15,922 bases of DNA from JAEUIZ01 sp046155605. Lineage in GTDB: Bacteria > Planctomycetota > Phycisphaerae > Phycisphaerales > UBA1924. Position numbers and translations under genes: made by a program. The DNA lies in assembly GCA_046155605.1 (NCBI GenBank), contig JBJXFQ010000095.1:1-15922 (forward strand), read 5' to 3'. The notes beneath the pieces were generated by a model. It searched no databases and had not been told where the DNA came from. It saw only the letters and a list, made by a program, of their open reading frames with translations. The first letter of the stretch is position 1. Each line of letters begins with the position of its first letter. This document shows, one piece after another, positions 13,848 to 15,922 of this stretch.

Positions 13848-14605
13848 TCCATCCGAACCGGAAGCTCGCGGCGGCGGGGCTCACGGTCCAACCATCGCGG
13901 CTCGCCGAGCCTCCGGCATCGGCACGCGAACAAGGATCGTGGCCGAAGCTCCTCAACATCCTCCCGCCCCAGCGGGTCATCTCGTGCTTTGAGCATGAGA
14001 TCGTGATCCCGGCGTCCACCGACTTCGGGCCGTCGGCGACGCCGCTCTCGGCGTGGTGGGGCATCGAGTCGATCAACGTCCCCGACGAAACCGGCGAGCA
14101 GTTGGCGTGGGCCGGGTATGACCTCGAGCTTTTGCCCACCGACTCGCAGGGGAGCGCCAACACGCCCACCGGCGGTGCGGCGTCCTCGACAGGCTGGGGA
14201 GCCACCAACGGGCTCGGCGCGGCAATCGTGATCGGCGTGAATCTGCCCATCACCCGCAAGACGTGGAGCTTTGCCCCCGCCTATGTGCCGGGCTTGGAGG
14301 GAGCCGCGGCGGGGCTTGACCTTTCAAGCCCCAAGAGCGGCCCCGAGTACCACGCATGGACCTTCCCGACCGGGAAGTACAGCGACACCACGCCCAACAA
14401 GCTCTATCTCCCCAAGAGCTTCCTCCCGAGCGTGGTGCCGTTGCCCAACGGCGCACGGCTGGACGTGGCGCTCGTGGTGCGGCGGTCGCAGCTTGGCACG
14501 GTCTCCGGCGGACGCTACACGTCGGGCGTCGTGAAGTACATTCTGGGCTCGATGCAGATCCGGCTCCACCTCCTCCGCTCGCGTCAGGTGTACTACACCA
14601 AGTAG
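13820..14605 (+). CDS. Beta-rich virion-like protein, second capsid candidate
   Basis: 261 residues from ATG 13820, with AGGTGG 7 bases upstream, inside the end of the previous gene. The N-terminal 45 residues are basic; from about 53 the pattern is beta-rich (VISCFEHEIVIPAST, LSAWWGIESINVP, AWAGYDLELLP), with a Gly/Ser/Thr-rich loop (109-130), then AAIVIGVNLPITRKTW and a C-terminal run GARLDVALVVRRSQLG, VKYILGSMQIRLHLLRSR. A jelly-roll fold would fit. Phages with two capsid proteins of the P23-77 type use one large and one small subunit, so pairing with a neighbour is possible. It could equally be a minor or vertex protein. Confidence 0.5.
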   Translation: MPAQQRPQLIHPNRKLAAAGLTVQPSRLAEPPASAREQGSWPKLLNILPPQRVISCFEHEIVIPASTDFGPSATPLSAWWGIESINVPDETGEQLAWAGYDLELLPTDSQGSANTPTGGAASSTGWGATNGLGAAIVIGVNLPITRKTWSFAPAYVPGLEGAAAGLDLSSPKSGPEYHAWTFPTGKYSDTTPNKLYLPKSFLPSVVPLPNGARLDVALVVRRSQLGTVSGGRYTSGVVKYILGSMQIRLHLLRSRQVYYTK

Positions 14606-14616
14606 CGGGGGGACGC

Positions 14617-15477
14617 ATGGTCAGTCCTACCGATCCGTTCATGGCGAAGTGGATTGCCGCCGTGACCCATCATTTGCGGCGAGTCTCCCAGCCCGTGAAG
14701 GGCGGGGTGTTTCGCGGCGTCGATCCCAGCACGTCGCCGCCGGGAAAGCCGGGCGGCGGTGGCGGTGGGCCGACCCCGCCGGCACCGACATTCGGGCACG
14801 CGCTGCCGACCGCTCCGGGGGGTCCGATGCCGACCATCGGGCCGTCCATCAACACGACGTTCTTTGCGCCCGTCCCACCGTCGGCCACGGCGTGGGCCGC
14901 GTATGCGGCGCTCGCGTCCGCGGGCTCCATCACAAATCCACCCCCGGAGCCGGTCTACTTCACGTCAGACACGGACGGGCCGGGTGCAACATTCACGGAT
15001 TCTTTCAACAATCGGTGTGTTGACTTCTATTGGGCATCGTGGCTTGGAACGTGGTTAGAAGCAGGGCATATTATGTCTGCTTCAGGTGCCGGATACCTCG
15101 CGTACTTGTCTCAGAGTTACACCGACTGCATTGTAGAGGCGACAGCCAGCGGCGATGACTGGAATGGCGGCGTCTTTGCCCGCGGCTCACGCGACGCGCT
15201 GGGCCGTTTCTCGGGCTATGTCGCCTACTCGCTGGAGGGCACGGTCAGCATTTCCCGCATCGACATCGACGTGGAAACCCCGCTCGTATCGGAGGTGCCC
15301 GCGAGCGTGTCCAGCGGCGACGCGCTGGGCATCGACGTGGATGGGACGACGATCCGTGTGACGGTGAACGGCAGCGCTCAGGGGACTGCAATCGACGCGA
15401 CCTACGCGAGCGGGCTTGCCGGGCTCTACTCCCGCAACGGCGGCGGGTACTACGCCGTGTCGATCACGGCCCAATGA
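14617..15477 (+). CDS. Spike-like protein with lectin (LamG/concanavalin-like) C-terminal domain
   Basis: 286 residues; ATG at 14617 preceded by GGGGGGA. A helical N-terminus (1-28) may anchor it in the virion; a Pro/Gly linker (about 41-75, with GGGGGGPTPPAP) follows; the C-terminal domain (about 113-286) has a concanavalin-like order: FTDSFNN, DCIVEATASG, GGVFARGS, FSGYVAYSLEGTVSISRID, SGDALGIDVDGTTIRVTVNG, SGLAGLYSRNGG. These are hallmarks of LamG-type carbohydrate-binding domains. A role in binding host surface glycans is likely by analogy. The 15000-15130 part is clearly lower in GC than the rest, suggesting an exchanged binding module. Its stop is one base from the stop of the convergent last gene. 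Confidence 0.6.
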   Translation: MVSPTDPFMAKWIAAVTHHLRRVSQPVKGGVFRGVDPSTSPPGKPGGGGGGPTPPAPTFGHALPTAPGGPMPTIGPSINTTFFAPVPPSATAWAAYAALASAGSITNPPPEPVYFTSDTDGPGATFTDSFNNRCVDFYWASWLGTWLEAGHIMSASGAGYLAYLSQSYTDCIVEATASGDDWNGGVFARGSRDALGRFSGYVAYSLEGTVSISRIDIDVETPLVSEVPASVSSGDALGIDVDGTTIRVTVNGSAQGTAIDATYASGLAGLYSRNGGGYYAVSITAQ

Positions 15478-15478
15478 T

Positions 15479-15751
15479 TCACGGCAGCGGACGCCACCCT
15501 TGGAAGTTCGGAACCGGGTCGAACTGCATGTAGTCGGCGCTGCCGTCGGACCACACTCGCACGGCCCCTTGCGTGTAGCTCGGCACGTTGTTGGCCGTGG
15601 TGAAGGGCACGGTGCCAAGCGATACGCCGATACACCACGGGCGGGTGCCGCCTGGCGGCTGGGCTGTCGCCGTTGACACGAGCGACGCGATGAGGTTGGC
15701 GGCCAGGAGGGCCGCGGTGACAGCCAGCAACGCCGACGTGGTGCGCTTCAT
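15479..15751 (-). CDS. Small secreted protein, function unknown
   Basis: 90 residues, minus strand, start ATG at 15751 with GGAGAT 8 bases upstream. N-terminal signal peptide: MKRTTS, a hydrophobic core to about residue 27, and a probable cleavage near TATAQ (26-31). The mature part is about 60 residues with two tryptophan-centred strands, VRVWSDGSADYMQF and FQGWRPLP. Only gene of the block on this strand, convergent with the spike gene with one base between the stops. It may be a phage accessory gene expressed from its own promoter, for example affecting the cell surface, or a host gene at the boundary. No family recognised. Confidence 0.55.
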   Translation of the reverse strand: MKRTTSALLAVTAALLAANLIASLVSTATAQPPGGTRPWCIGVSLGTVPFTTANNVPSYTQGAVRVWSDGSADYMQFDPVPNFQGWRPLP

Positions 15752-15766
15752 GGAACAATCTCCGGT

Positions 15767-15784
15767 GTCCGCGCCCATGCGGAC
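15767..15784. other. Small palindrome upstream of the last gene
   Basis: GTCCGC (15767-15772), 6-base loop, GCGGAC (15779-15784). It lies 16 bases upstream of the minus-strand ATG, in its leader, so it could be an operator or a leader hairpin affecting translation. Confidence 0.35.
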
Positions 15785-15858
15785 GCGGGGAGTGTACCGA
15801 ATCCACGATCGGCGCTTGCGGGCGCTAAGCCTGGCACGCCCGTTGCCTCTCGCGGGTA

Positions 15859-15910
15859 GGGGGGGTGGGGCTGGGGGCGGGGGGGAGGGGTCGTCCCCCC
15901 CGCCCCCCAG
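15859..15910. other. G-quadruplex-capable tract and near-perfect hairpin
   Basis: Plus strand carries G-runs of 7, 4, 5, 7 and 4 between 15859 and 15890, separated by one or two bases, a strong G-quadruplex pattern. In addition CTGGGGGCGGGGGGG (15871-15885) pairs with CCCCCCCGCCCCCCAG (15895-15910), a stem with one bulged base and a 9-base loop. The region 15752-15922 otherwise shows no gene. It might be an origin, a packaging or phage-end signal, or a block to replication forks; nothing in the sequence decides. Confidence 0.55.
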
Positions 15911-15922
15911 CAACCCGCCGAG

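Larger units (their letters stand above)
3527..15922. mobile_element. Integrated small non-tailed phage (right end not found)
   Basis: A block of closely packed genes with phage character follows the host operon: SSB-tailed protein, zinc ribbon, rolling-circle Rep, then membrane, basic and beta-rich virion-like proteins. All lie on the plus strand except the last. There is no integrase, terminase, portal or tail gene. The left boundary is placed at the dif-like site by inference; phages without an integrase often use host XerC/XerD at dif. No second dif-like site was found before 15922, so the right boundary is unknown and may lie outside. The element could also be a decayed or plasmid-like form. 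Confidence 0.7.

Noticed and set aside
15055..15085. GCATATTATG as second dif-like site
   Set aside because: The 6-base centre is missing and the motif lies inside the lectin-like coding region.
1..15922. CRISPR array or insertion sequence
   Set aside because: No regularly spaced direct repeats of 25-40 bases and no transposase frame were seen.

Overview
The window looks like a high-GC bacterial chromosome carrying the left end and most of a small integrated phage. The host side (1-3417, all on the minus strand) holds a three-gene ABC importer of the nitrate/sulfonate/taurine type followed by the 5' part of a histidine ammonia-lyase gene. The GC content and the style of the proteins would suit Planctomycetota (Phycisphaerae-like), but this is an impression; no marker gene in the window fixes the taxon.

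Between about 3418 and 3963 there is no convincing gene. This stretch holds a dif-like site (3527-3554), three copies of the octamer ACGTCCGA, and a cluster of hairpins (3685-3922), one of them capped by a GCAA tetraloop. From 3964 to 15477 seventeen tightly packed plus-strand genes follow, many joined by ATGA, GTGA or TAATG stop/start overlaps. A last small gene runs on the minus strand (15479-15751). Beyond it lies a G-rich tract that can form a G-quadruplex or a near-perfect hairpin. No right attachment site is seen, so the element may continue past the window.

The phage reads as three modules. The first is replication: a small protein with an SSB-type DDDIPF tail, a zinc-ribbon protein, a small protein of unknown role, two strong hairpins, and a rolling-circle initiator of the RstA / Rep_trans class. 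The second is a middle set: a proline-rich protein, a right-handed beta-helix protein (possible receptor-binding or depolymerase protein), an unknown protein, a transglutaminase-like cysteine protein, a lipoprotein and a membrane/coiled-coil protein. The third is virion-like: a Lys/Gly-rich membrane protein, a three-helix membrane protein, an Arg-rich basic protein with a GLG-repeat tail, three beta-rich proteins that are candidates for jelly-roll capsid proteins, and a spike-like protein with a lectin-like C-terminal domain.

No integrase, terminase, portal, tail gene, Zot-like ATPase or other Walker-A packaging ATPase is visible in the phage part. The simplest reading is a non-tailed phage, probably with a membrane component, that replicates by rolling circle (possibly ssDNA) and integrates with the host XerC/XerD recombinases at a dif-like site. 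It recalls in general terms the FLiP type (rolling-circle replication with a jelly-roll capsid), but this assignment rests on architecture and not on a database match. Most of the virion proteins could not be assigned to a named family by eye.
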